A stretch of 60,891 nucleotides of DNA, from NCBI RefSeq assembly GCF_012395815.1, contig NZ_JAAZQQ010000008.1, positions 31,758 through 92,648 on the forward strand. The letters are read 5' to 3'. Numbering within the stretch: the first letter of the stretch is position 1; each line of letters opens with the position of its first letter. This document shows positions 8,535-16,192 of the stretch, one piece after another. Position numbers and translations under genes: made by a program. The notes beneath the pieces were generated by a model that was given only the letters and a program-made list of their open reading frames with translations, did no database searches and was not told where the DNA came from. The DNA comes from Roseicyclus persicicus (lineage in GTDB: Bacteria > Pseudomonadota > Alphaproteobacteria > Rhodobacterales > Rhodobacteraceae).

Positions 8535-8556
8535 CGTCTTGACCGCGGTCAAGACG
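8535..8556. promoter_or_regulatory. parS-like palindrome 3 (downstream of repC)
   Basis: A perfect 22-base palindrome with the same GTCTTGACCGCGGTCAAGAC core at 8536-8555, 16 bases after the repC stop. It is identical over 20 bases to palindrome 2. Placement on both sides of repC supports a centromere function. Confidence 0.75.
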
Positions 8557-8591
8557 GACGAAGAGAGGAAAAGGCTGGGGGTTTGAGGGGT

Positions 8592-8632
8592 GACGGGAGG
8601 TGAGATCGGGAGAGTGGCTTCCGGCGACCGTC
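8592..8632 (+). ncRNA. Nested-hairpin leader element 1 (upstream of ParB-like gene)
   Basis: Outer stem GACGG (8592-8596) pairs with CCGTC (8628-8632). Inside, CGGGAG (8607-8612) pairs with CTTCCG (8618-8623) including a G-T pair. The apical strand reads GGGAGAGTGGCTTCC. The structure ends 14 bases before the ATG at 8647, with GGAGA between. Very similar elements precede DUF932 and the gene at 20595. It may be the leader known as the radC RNA motif, but no covariance search was possible. Confidence 0.6.
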
Positions 8633-8646
8633 GTGGAGAAGATCTG

Positions 8647-10818
8647 ATGGCGAAAGTTGCCCAGAACGTCGTCCTGTCCCCATCGCGGGACATCCCCTTC
8701 AACAAGCTCGTGCTGAGCCAGTCCAACGTGCGGCGCATCAAGGCAGGCGTTTCGGTGGAAGAGCTGGCCGAGGACATCGGGCGGCGCGGGCTCCTGCAGA
8801 GCCTGAACGTCCGGCCCGTGCTTGATGCAGATGGCGTCGAGACCGGGATGTTCGAGATCCCGGCCGGCGGTCGTCGCTTCCAGGCGCTGTCGCTGCTGGT
8901 AAAGCAGAAGCGGCTGGCGAAGACGGCGCCGATCCCCTGCATCGTGCGGGATGCTACGTCGGAGATCCTCGCCGAGGACGACTCGCTGGCGGAGAACATG
9001 CAGCGCGTCGCCTTGCATCCGCTCGACCAGTTCCGTGCGTTTCAGGCTCTGCGTGAGAAAGGTCAGGGCGAGGAAGCGATCGCGGCAGCCTTTTTCGTCA
9101 CGCCTCAGATCGTGAAGCAGCGCCTGAAACTCGCCTCCGTAACCCCTGCCCTGCTCGAGGTCTATGCCGAGGATGGCATGACGCTGGAACAGCTGATGGC
9201 CTTTACGGTGAATCCGGACCACGCGCGTCAGGAACAGGTCTGGGATGCGGTGAAGAACTCCTGGAACAAAGAGCCTTATGCCATCCGGCGCATGTTGACG
9301 GAAACCTCGGTCCGGGCCTCGGATCGTCGCGCGGTCTTCGTGGGTGTCGATGCCTATGAGGCGGCGGGCGGTGTCGTGCTGCGCGATCTCTTCCAGGGCG
9401 ATGACGGCGGTTGGCTGGAGGACCCTGCCCTCCTCGACCGGCTGGTCGCCGATAGGCTCCAGGCAGAAGCCGAGGCGCTTTCCTCCGAGGGCTGGAAGTG
9501 GATCGAGGTGGCGACCGACCTGCCCTATGGCTACAGCCACGGTCTGCGGCGTCTGGCCGGTGATCCCGCGCCCATGACCGACGAGGAAAGCGCGGCCCAT
9601 GCGACGCTCCTCGCCGAGTATCGTGCGCTGGAAGAGGAATACTCCGGCCAGGACGAATACCCCGAAGAGATCGATGCGCGGCTCGGTCAGCTCGAGATGG
9701 CAATGGAGGCGCTTGAGCAGCGGCCGCTGATCTACGATGAGGCCGAGATCGCGCGCGCGGGCGTCTTCGTCACGCTGGATCGCAACGGCAGCCTCGCGGT
9801 CTACCGTGGCTATGTCCGGCCCGACGACGAGCCGCGCGAGGAGACCGCGGTCCATGATGGTGATGCTGCGGATGCCATGGGGCAGGGGGATGATGTCGGT
9901 GGTTCCAGCTGGAAACCGTCGGCGACCTCCGCCAGAAGCACCGCCATCACTTCGGGGGGGCAGCAGATCGGGGCGGATCCGTCCGATGAGGAAGATGACG
10001 GTGCGCTCAAGCCGCTGCCCGAGCGGCTGGTCATGGAACTGACGGCCCACCGGACCCTCGCACTGCGCGAAGCCATCGGGCGGTCGCCAGACGTCGCGCT
10101 GACGCTCCTGCTCCTGAAGCTGGTGACGGACACCTTCCGAACCTCCTCTGCGACGGGCAGCTGCCTCGAAGCCTCGGTGCGCCACGTCTATATGTCGGCT
10201 CAAGCGCCCGATCTGAAGGACAGCGTGGTGGCCAAGCTGGTCGATGAGCGTCACGCGGCGTGGGAGGCCGTTCTGCCCCTCGGCGATGACGCGGCGCTCT
10301 GGGACTATCTGACCGTTCTCGATCAGGGCAGCCGTTTGGCTCTGCTGGCGCATTGCCTCAGCTTCGGGATCAACGCGCTCCACGAAAAGGTGAACCCCTA
10401 TGGTGCGGGCATCACCGCCAGCGGCCTGACCCGCCGCATGGCTCATGCAGATCTGGTGGCCCGCGCGGTCGATCTCGACATGGTCGAGGCGGGTTGGGAG
10501 CCGACCGTCGATGGCTACCTCAACCGTGTGCCCAAGGCTCGGATCCTCGACGCCGTCCGCGAGGCGAAGGGGGAGGGGACTGCGCAGCTTCTCGATCACC
10601 TGAAGAAGGGCGAGATGGCGACTGAGGCCGAACGGCTCCTCAAGGGCAGCGGCTGGTTGCCCGAGGTCCTGCGCCGCGCTGATCTGGCGGTGGACGACGG
10701 CGAGGAGATTGCAGAAGGGCGGGGGGAGCACGCGGGTCAGCCCGAGGACGTCGATCTCCCGGCCTTCCTGACGGCCGATCTGCCGGACAGCGATGCGTCG
10801 ATGATGGCGGCAGAGTGA
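8647..10818 (+). CDS. Large ParB-like N-domain protein
   Basis: A 723-residue protein with a ParB N-terminal domain (NKLVLSQSNVRRIKAG, EELAEDIGRRGLLQSLNV, PAGGRRFQALSLL, SLAENMQRVALHPLDQFRAF) followed by a ParB-like HTH region (FFVTPQIVKQRLKLASVTPALLEVYAEDGMTLEQLMAF). The remaining 500 residues are acidic and of unknown fold. It is distinct from RepB and much larger. Members of this family travel with DUF932, RadC and strawberry-notch genes on alphaproteobacterial plasmids, as here. I choose the ATG at 8647 because it follows the leader element and GGAGA; an ORF start at 8590 would place codons inside that structure. DNA binding is likely; a role in plasmid stability is inference. Confidence 0.85.
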   Translation: MAKVAQNVVLSPSRDIPFNKLVLSQSNVRRIKAGVSVEELAEDIGRRGLLQSLNVRPVLDADGVETGMFEIPAGGRRFQALSLLVKQKRLAKTAPIPCIVRDATSEILAEDDSLAENMQRVALHPLDQFRAFQALREKGQGEEAIAAAFFVTPQIVKQRLKLASVTPALLEVYAEDGMTLEQLMAFTVNPDHARQEQVWDAVKNSWNKEPYAIRRMLTETSVRASDRRAVFVGVDAYEAAGGVVLRDLFQGDDGGWLEDPALLDRLVADRLQAEAEALSSEGWKWIEVATDLPYGYSHGLRRLAGDPAPMTDEESAAHATLLAEYRALEEEYSGQDEYPEEIDARLGQLEMAMEALEQRPLIYDEAEIARAGVFVTLDRNGSLAVYRGYVRPDDEPREETAVHDGDAADAMGQGDDVGGSSWKPSATSARSTAITSGGQQIGADPSDEEDDGALKPLPERLVMELTAHRTLALREAIGRSPDVALTLLLLKLVTDTFRTSSATGSCLEASVRHVYMSAQAPDLKDSVVAKLVDERHAAWEAVLPLGDDAALWDYLTVLDQGSRLALLAHCLSFGINALHEKVNPYGAGITASGLTRRMAHADLVARAVDLDMVEAGWEPTVDGYLNRVPKARILDAVREAKGEGTAQLLDHLKKGEMATEAERLLKGSGWLPEVLRRADLAVDDGEEIAEGRGEHAGQPEDVDLPAFLTADLPDSDASMMAAE

Positions 10819-10833
10819 TCTGAGCCATCCGGG

Positions 10834-10851
10834 GGGCGGGCAAACCCGCCC
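10834..10851 (+). terminator. Hairpin after the ParB-like gene
   Basis: GGGCGGG (10834-10840) pairs with CCCGCCC (10845-10851) around CAAA. It begins 16 bases after the upstream stop codon. There is no T-run, so termination would be weak. Confidence 0.45.
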
Positions 10852-10885
10852 TCACTCTCATAAAATACAGCAATATCAATATGAT

Positions 10886-10905
10886 GAATGCGAACGCTCG
10901 CATTC
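10886..10905. promoter_or_regulatory. Inverted repeat upstream of the gene at 10919
   Basis: GAATGCGA (10886-10893) and TCGCATTC (10898-10905) form a perfect inverted repeat around ACGC. It lies between an AT-rich promoter-like stretch (10858-10882) and the GAGGA ribosome site, a typical operator position. Confidence 0.4.
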
Positions 10906-10918
10906 GGGATGAGGAATC

Positions 10919-11392
10919 ATGTCTGCAACAACCATCATCGACACAGCCCCCCTCGGGGCACTGATCCGCTACACCGACGGCAGTCCCAAGCCGCCGGCAC
11001 GCTTGACCAAGAAGCTCGCCGCCTGGGAGCGTTCGAACGGCGCCGGCCGTCTGGTGAAGAAGGAGCCGCCCCGGGTCTATCCGACCTGGACCGCTCCGGC
11101 CTCCTTCACGCTGCACGAGGGGAATTTCTCCTCGGACGGGGTCATCCTCGTCACAATCATGCGCAGCCATTCGGCGGACAGCCGGTTGGTCTTCGAGGTC
11201 GCCGAGGAACCAAAGCTGGGGCAGGTCCGCGTGCTGCTGGACTTCGGTGGCAACACCGAGCTGCTGCATCTTGCGGAGTCCGTCACAGCGGCGGAGCTCT
11301 GGATCGCACGGGAGGGCTATCGCAACGCTCGCCTCGAGATCGTCAGTGACGAGGACGGCGAGAGGGCAGGGGGCGTGGGCCTGGCCGCCTGA
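10919..11392 (+). CDS. Conserved plasmid hypothetical protein, 157 aa
   Basis: A 157-residue soluble protein with no recognised domain. It begins with a flexible region rich in Lys and Pro (about residues 20-55), followed by a likely beta-rich part (FTLHEGNFSSDGVILVTI, RLVFEVAEEPKLGQVRVLLDF) and a short helix with AELWIAREGYRNARLEIV. GAGGA stands a few bases before the ATG. It sits alone between hairpins on both sides, so it is probably a single-gene transcript controlled by the inverted repeat at 10886. Confidence 0.6.
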   Translation: MSATTIIDTAPLGALIRYTDGSPKPPARLTKKLAAWERSNGAGRLVKKEPPRVYPTWTAPASFTLHEGNFSSDGVILVTIMRSHSADSRLVFEVAEEPKLGQVRVLLDFGGNTELLHLAESVTAAELWIAREGYRNARLEIVSDEDGERAGGVGLAA

Positions 11393-11407
11393 GCCCTGAC
11401 AAGGCGT

Positions 11408-11435
11408 GAGGGGCCTGCCCTCCGGCAGGCCCCTC
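11408..11435. terminator. Strong 12-bp hairpin
   Basis: GAGGGGCCTGCC (11408-11419) pairs perfectly with GGCAGGCCCCTC (11424-11435) around CTCC. It lies 16 bases after the stop codon at 11392. No T-run follows on either strand. Confidence 0.6.
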
Positions 11436-11449
11436 ACCGACCACACCCT

Positions 11450-11471
11450 CGTCCCGCGACGTCGCGGGACG
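11450..11471. repeat. Perfect 22-base palindrome
   Basis: GTCCCGCGACGTCGCGGGAC (11451-11470), extended by one matching base on each side, is fully self-complementary. Without a loop it is more likely a protein-binding or recombination site than a terminator. Confidence 0.5.
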
Positions 11472-11781
11472 CCAAAGGTTTCATCCCAAAAATACGGAGG
11501 TCTTCAACCAAGAGCTTGGCCGGGAGGCTGGCGGCGTTCCACGCATCAGCGGGACAATCGGCTCCTGACGTTGGGGGTCCATCCCCCGCTCGCCATTCCC
11601 TTCCTTGCCCCGAATCCTGTCTTAGAGATCAACCCGCGAGGGGTCGGACTACGGGCAAGCCCGTGCCGCCGGGTGGATTCGGGCGAGCCGAACGCACCCG
11701 GTGATGTCAGCCAGTCTTCGGGCCTGCGGGGTCCTGTCGCGCGGGGGATGGTCCCCCGCCTCCAAGACAGGAGCCAAACAG
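11472..11781. other. Non-coding stretch with leader hairpins
   Basis: No convincing gene is seen. A run of hairpins occurs towards the end. CCTGTC and GACAGG enclose an inner GCGGGGGA-TGG-TCCCCCGC stem directly before the AGGAG of the small gene at 11782. A similar outer pair, CTTGTC with GACAGG around GGGAC-GGTCCC, precedes ssb at 14190, so the two genes may share a leader type. Confidence 0.4.
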
Positions 11782-11946
11782 ATGTCCCGCAAAGATGCTC
11801 ACGCCTTCGCCGCCTCCCTTGCCGCCACGCTCATGGTCTCGATCGTCGTCTTCCAGGCAGGGGATGGGACCTTCGGCGCCGTCCCCGCCGATGAAATCGA
11901 CGGCGACGAGGTTCAAGTGGTCGGTGAAGTCGATCCGTGGGCATGA
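11782..11946 (+). CDS. Small membrane-anchored hypothetical protein, 54 aa
   Basis: A 54-residue protein that starts with a basic-polar segment (MSRKDAHAFA), has one hydrophobic stretch (ASLAATLMVSIVVFQAG) and ends in an acidic tail (DEIDGDEVQVVGEVDPWA). It fits a single-pass inner-membrane protein or an uncleaved signal anchor with the tail in the periplasm. AGGAG at 11769-11773 supports this ATG. Function unknown. Confidence 0.5.
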   Translation: MSRKDAHAFAASLAATLMVSIVVFQAGDGTFGAVPADEIDGDEVQVVGEVDPWA

Positions 11947-12061
11947 TGCCCACGGTTCTTTTGCTCAGGGCTCGGCGTCCAGGCAGCGGCCTCGAACGGG
12001 TCCTTCGCCGGTTGACCAGTTTGATCAACACGCGCCAGAAACGTGGCGTTTGTGGCACGAC

Positions 12062-13363
12062 CTATGGTTCTGACGCCCAACGAGGCAGGGCTCCTGCATC
12101 GACCAACTGCCGCCGTATGAAGGGATCTAGCGCTTCCGGCAGTAGCTCGCGCAACAGCTGCCACTCCGGAGCTTGTTCATCAACCTGTTCGACATGGCCA
12201 AGCCTGTGACCGGTGATCGAACGTTGTAGGTGTTCTCCCACCTTGCCCCTTAGCAGGTCGCGTTGCGACGTGTTTTTGATCAGCGTCGTAAGCAGTCGTG
12301 CATATCTTGCCAATGACCCCGAGTTTTGGAAAGTGTTCAGCATCGCCCGAATATTTGGATGATCGCTCGCGAAGTTTTCAGGCTTACCAGCCGCCTCGGC
12401 AACAATAGAAAACGCTGCAGCGACTAGACGGTCCACACGCTGCCGTTCTGTGAACGGTTCAAGTTCAGACAGTGGCAGGTTTTTCATCCTATCTCCCCAT
12501 GCTCGCAAAGCATGGAAGTAGGGTAACCGTTTCAATTTTATTTGTTCTAGCAATGGCCCCGTAAGTCGATCTTCTAAATAGGGAAGTTGGATTTTAGGAA
12601 ATCTCAGAGCGTCGAACCGAATCAAGACAGGCTTGTCGTAGGTCACGCCGTTCGACATATGGCATGTAAGAACGAGCGTGCGTTGCTCACGCGATGCGTT
12701 GACTGCTTTCTGATCCATTACGAATGCATTGCCCCGGTGCCGATGAATTACGTCCGATACGGCCTGTGGCACGTGCTCGGCATCGAAGGATGACAACACC
12801 CAAAGCAGCGGTATGCCTTCACGGTCATAGTGTATGCATCTCTGGGAGACTTCGGTCTGGAAGGTGTGCGACATCTGGTATTCGATGGCGAACTGTCCAA
12901 AATCACGCCATTGAACAAGAACATCCGGATAGCGCCCGTGCGCACTTTCCGTTGGCGGTAGATACTCGTCGACCCTCGTGCTTTCGACGCGCTCGTCCAA
13001 ACCCGCAAGTTCAGCGATGAGTTCACACATTCGGCGATGCATGTCTGACTCTTGCTTACCGCGATATTGTGCGGCCCGAGCGTCATCCGGGCGCATGTTT
13101 CGACCAGAATACCAAGGACACCAAGGATCAGAACCTTGATAGTGGGCAAACAAAGGACGCCCGTGGGAAGTTGTAATATAGACCTGCCCACCACAAGCGA
13201 CGCATCTGGCAACCAGGCCTTTTTTCCCGTTCCGATGATCAGTGATGCCCGCCCTTAAACTCTCCCATCGACTGCGGGGCATCAAAATAAGTTCACGGGT
13301 CGACAAAGGACCCAAGTTCTCAAAAATTGCTTCTTCGATTATCCGACGTGGCTCGCGATCCAT
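12062..13363 (-). CDS. CoiA-like / DUF6035-type nuclease candidate
   Basis: A 433-residue protein resembling competence-protein CoiA relatives. A probable zinc site uses Cys54 and Cys57 (CVACGG), His74 (LFAHYQGS) and Cys82. A PD-(D/E)xK-like core follows with RYPDVLV (Asp147) and AIEYQMSHT (Glu161, Gln163), the E-x-Q form typical of CoiA-like enzymes. The C-terminal 200 residues are helical and unassigned. The gene is visibly less GC-rich than its neighbours and stands alone on the minus strand, so it was probably acquired separately. DNA cleavage, perhaps against foreign DNA, is inferred from the fold only. Confidence 0.65.
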   Translation of the reverse strand: MDREPRRIIEEAIFENLGPLSTRELILMPRSRWESLRAGITDHRNGKKGLVARCVACGGQVYITTSHGRPLFAHYQGSDPWCPWYSGRNMRPDDARAAQYRGKQESDMHRRMCELIAELAGLDERVESTRVDEYLPPTESAHGRYPDVLVQWRDFGQFAIEYQMSHTFQTEVSQRCIHYDREGIPLLWVLSSFDAEHVPQAVSDVIHRHRGNAFVMDQKAVNASREQRTLVLTCHMSNGVTYDKPVLIRFDALRFPKIQLPYLEDRLTGPLLEQIKLKRLPYFHALRAWGDRMKNLPLSELEPFTERQRVDRLVAAAFSIVAEAAGKPENFASDHPNIRAMLNTFQNSGSLARYARLLTTLIKNTSQRDLLRGKVGEHLQRSITGHRLGHVEQVDEQAPEWQLLRELLPEALDPFIRRQLVDAGALPRWASEP

Positions 13364-13444
13364 GGTCCCTTTTGTTTAGCGTTTTTAAGTCTCATGTGTC
13401 TTGCATGAATAACGGGACCGTGCATTTTCACGTGCTGGATGCCC

Positions 13445-13765
13445 TCAGCTGATTGCCAGTTCACCAGCCGTCTTCCCAGCAGCCAGTGCGTCCACGAACC
13501 ACTGCGGTTTGCGTCCCCGGCCGGACCAGGTGAGTGCCGGGTTCTCAGGGTGCCGGTATCTTGCCGCTGCAGGCGCACGGGAGGATTTCCTCTCGGTGCT
13601 GACAAGTTCGGCCAGAGAGTAGCCTAGATCCCGGGCGAGAGCTTCCACCTTGGCGCGGGCTTCCGCCTTCTGCCGATCCTCGAATGTGGAGATCGCCTTG
13701 GCGACGTCCTTCTGCATTTTCTTCAGCTCGCTGAGCGACAGTGCCTCGAGATCGTAATCAGCCAT
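13445..13765 (-). CDS. H-NS family nucleoid protein (HvrA-like)
   Basis: A 106-residue H-NS-type protein. The N-terminal helical oligomerisation region (LSLSELKKMQKDVAKAISTFEDRQKAEARAK) is followed by a linker and the C-terminal DNA-binding signature RHPENPALTWSGRGRKPQWF. It would bind AT-rich DNA and silence incoming or plasmid genes, reducing the fitness cost of carriage. I use the ATG at 13765 (MADYDLEAL), where the family starts; the reading frame is open a further 30 codons upstream. Confidence 0.88.
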   Translation of the reverse strand: MADYDLEALSLSELKKMQKDVAKAISTFEDRQKAEARAKVEALARDLGYSLAELVSTERKSSRAPAAARYRHPENPALTWSGRGRKPQWFVDALAAGKTAGELAIS

Positions 13766-14189
13766 TGATGCGGTCCGTGTCCTGAATTTCCCGGTATCGA
13801 TAGCCCGTCGCGGCAACGCACCGCAACTCCCGGAAGGCAAGGGCAGGGGTGGCAAAGGCTGGTGATCGCCGCCGTCGTCGCCAGTGAGTTGCTTAACTGG
13901 GGGTCAGGCTTCTCCGATGGGCAAGGTGACAGGGTCTGGCCTGGGCTCCCCGCGCATCTCTGTCTCCTGGGCCATCCCTTCGACTGACAATCCCTAATCC
14001 CGTTCGGGCTCCTGCGCGCAACCCCGCGTCAGTCCGGGCCGTGTTTCCCCTTCGGGGCTGCCCGCTCCACCCCGATCCTCTGGGGGTTTCCGGCGTCCGT
14101 TCCGTCCACCGTGCACGCGTCACCCGACGGGCTTTTTCCGGGTCTTGTCGAAGGGACGGTCCCGAAGACAGGACACACAGGAGCTTACC
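13766..14189. other. Intergenic region between hns-like gene and ssb
   Basis: No gene is supported in this 424-base gap between divergent genes; both promoters should lie here. TCCCTTCGAC (13975-13984) is repeated inverted as GTCGAAGGGA (14147-14156), and a local hairpin GGGAC-GGTCCC precedes the ssb ribosome site. The gap is GC-rich with several short stems but no clear -10 box. Confidence 0.4.
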
Positions 14190-14594
14190 ATGCAGAACAT
14201 CGTCATCCTCGCCGGCAACATCGGTCAGACCCCCGAAGTCCGCACCACCCAGGGCGGCACCAAGATCACCAACTTCAGCCTCGCCACCTCCCGCCCCCGC
14301 CTCTCGGAAGGTCGCGTCCTGCGCGACGAGAACGGCTACCGGGTCATGGACACCGAATGGCACCGCATCACCTGCTTCAACGGTCTTGGCAAGACGGTCG
14401 CGGAGCATTGCGAAAAGGGCATGAAGGTCCTCGTCCACGGGCGCATCCACTACACGAAGTGGACCGACGCCACCGGCACTGACCGCTACGGCTGCGAGAT
14501 CATCGCCGAGAAGGTCGACTTCCTGAGCCGCCCGAAATCGGCCGAGAACGAAAACCCCGAGCTGGTCGACCGCGACGACGAGATCCCGTTCTGA
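14190..14594 (+). CDS. ssb: Single-stranded DNA-binding protein
   Basis: A 134-residue SSB. The OB fold starts directly at MQNIVILAGNIGQTPEVR and continues through TKITNFSLATS, TEWHRITCFNGLGKTVAEH, KGMKVLVHGRIHYTKW and YGCEIIAEKVDFLS. The tail ends DDEIPF, the acidic tip that recruits replication and repair proteins. It coats the single strand produced during plasmid replication and transfer. AGGAG at 14179-14183 fixes the start. The spacer before the tail is short compared with chromosomal SSBs, as usual for plasmid copies. Confidence 0.95.
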   Translation: MQNIVILAGNIGQTPEVRTTQGGTKITNFSLATSRPRLSEGRVLRDENGYRVMDTEWHRITCFNGLGKTVAEHCEKGMKVLVHGRIHYTKWTDATGTDRYGCEIIAEKVDFLSRPKSAENENPELVDRDDEIPF

Positions 14595-14616
14595 GGAACG
14601 GCATCTCCCCCTCTGG

Positions 14617-14638
14617 CCCGGCGGGGAAACCCGCCGGG
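14617..14638 (+). terminator. Terminator hairpin after ssb
   Basis: CCCGGCGGG (14617-14625) pairs with CCCGCCGGG (14630-14638) around a GAAA tetraloop, followed by TTCTGTCGTTCT. Confidence 0.7.
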
Positions 14639-14735
14639 TTCTGTCGTTCTCGGCCCAGAGCCGACGTTTGCGACCGTTGAAGAAATGACTCAGATGCCAC
14701 CTTGCTGGTCAGCGCTGTGTTTCCCGCGCGGGCCA

Positions 14736-15464
14736 CTATCGGGCGTTCTTCTGCAATTCACTGTAGGGGCAGACATCATCTTCGAACGGCACGTGGCGGC
14801 GGCGAAAGCTTGTTCCCGCAACGGTCTCCGGATGCCTGATCCGGTCCATCCGGAAATGACGGAATTCCCCACGGTCTGGATCCCATCCAACAAGATACCA
14901 AAGCGGCGGCAAGATCAGCATCGCTTGCGGTTCAACTTCCCGCCGTGAAGTTCGACCCTTCGCATCGCGATAATCAAAGCGAAGGAACTCGCGTTGGAGA
15001 AAGGCCGTCTCGAACGCTGGCAGCAGCTCTCGGTCCATCTTGCCCATGTCAGATAGGTCCTGAAGCGGCGAAAGCCTGCCAATGTGAAGACAGCCGAGAA
15101 AGGCGCGCAGGTCCTTCACCCTGTCGGCGGGCAGCGACTTCTCGATCTTGGCCAAACCGGCATCCGCGAGTTCCGAAAACGGCAGGTTGCCCGCCGCGCG
15201 CACGGCGGCGACGCTGATCAGAAGGGCGAAGACCTCGGGCACAGAGAGCTTGGCCGTCGTCTGCATCGATTGCGGATCGAGCTGAAGCCCGCCACCGCGA
15301 CCGACGTCGGAATGGATCCTGTAGCCCTCATCCCGCAATGCGCTGATGTCGCGCAACACGGTGCGGCGCGAGGCGCCGACCTCTTCGGTCAGCTCCTTGA
15401 CCGTGGAGGTGCCATTGCGGCGGAGCGTGCGCACGATGGCGTCTTGTCTGATGCGACTGTTCAT
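14736..15464 (-). CDS. WYL-domain transcriptional regulator with HTH
   Basis: A 242-residue regulator. The N-terminal HTH (DAIVRTLRRNGTSTVKELTEEVGASRRTVLRDISALRDEGYRIHSD) is of the DeoR/HTH_11 type with a GRGGGLQLDP wing. The C-terminal WYL domain includes FLRFDYRDAKGRTSRREVEP and PLWYLVGWDPDRGEFRHFRMDRI. WYL domains sense ligands, often nucleotides or single-stranded DNA, and control stress and defence genes. It is divergent from the ridA-like gene at 15674, which it probably regulates from the shared 209-base gap. Confidence 0.88.
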   Translation of the reverse strand: MNSRIRQDAIVRTLRRNGTSTVKELTEEVGASRRTVLRDISALRDEGYRIHSDVGRGGGLQLDPQSMQTTAKLSVPEVFALLISVAAVRAAGNLPFSELADAGLAKIEKSLPADRVKDLRAFLGCLHIGRLSPLQDLSDMGKMDRELLPAFETAFLQREFLRFDYRDAKGRTSRREVEPQAMLILPPLWYLVGWDPDRGEFRHFRMDRIRHPETVAGTSFRRRHVPFEDDVCPYSELQKNAR

Positions 15465-15673
15465 GGCCCCACCTTAGCAAAAAAGGTGACAGGAACTGGC
15501 ACTATTGCGGTCTATGCGATTCTCACAAACGCAAACAGGAGCTTCTTCACATGGAACGGCGAGCTACGGACCCTCGGGGTTCAGGCATCGCACTGAGCAG
15601 AACCTTATGGTCGGATGTGGGCAAAGTCGCCCCCATCCCGATCCATCTCAGCAGCCTAGGGACCAACAAAATC

Positions 15674-16144
15674 ATGGCTAACGCAATCAAGAACCTACTC
15701 ATCGGAGGACTACTCATCATGGCAACATCGGCTGCATCGAACGCGCAGGAACTGACCCTTGTCAACCCGCCGAGCCTCGGCGATCCGACGCAATTCGGCT
15801 ACAGCACGGCGGTGATTGTACCGGCCAATGCACGGGTGGCATACATCTCCGGGCAGGCCGGCTTTGACCGCACCGGAGGGCTGTCTCCCGACTTTGCCGA
15901 GCAGGTCGCACAAGCCTATGCGAATCTTGGCGCGGCCCTGGACGGGATCGGAGCCAGACCAGATCAGGTCGCCAAGCTTACGATCTACGTCGTCGACCAC
16001 GACATGTCCAAGCTCGGGGTGCTGTCACAGAACGTCATTGCGATGTTCGGCGACAGACTGCCGGCTCAGACCCTGGTTCCGGTTGCCAGGCTTGCACTGG
16101 ACCCCATGCTTTTTGAGGTCGAAGCGGTGGTCGCTCTCGACTAG
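15674..16144 (+). CDS. RidA-family protein with N-terminal signal sequence
   Basis: A 156-residue RidA/YjgF-family protein. The family core is present: VAYISGQAGFDRTGGL, FAEQVAQAYANLGAALDGIGA, VAKLTIYVVDHDMSKLGVL, and RLPAQTLVPVARLALDPMLFEVEAVVAL. The Arg of the ...VARLALDP... segment matches the ligand-binding arginine. RidA enzymes deaminate reactive enamine/imine intermediates in the cytoplasm, but this protein starts with a signal peptide (MANAIKNLLIGGLLIMATSA, cut near SNAQ), pointing to the periplasm. I use the ATG at 15674. It is divergent from the WYL regulator. Confidence 0.82.
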   Translation: MANAIKNLLIGGLLIMATSAASNAQELTLVNPPSLGDPTQFGYSTAVIVPANARVAYISGQAGFDRTGGLSPDFAEQVAQAYANLGAALDGIGARPDQVAKLTIYVVDHDMSKLGVLSQNVIAMFGDRLPAQTLVPVARLALDPMLFEVEAVVALD

Positions 16145-16192
16145 CGCCAGATAAGCACCCGGCAACGACTGAGAAACAACAGCCAGGAGAAC

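Noticed and set aside
8506-10731. 741-codon open frame on the minus strand opposite the ParB-like gene
   Set aside because: It mirrors the GC-rich codon pattern of the real plus-strand gene, which has clear ParB motifs; the antisense product has no recognisable domain.
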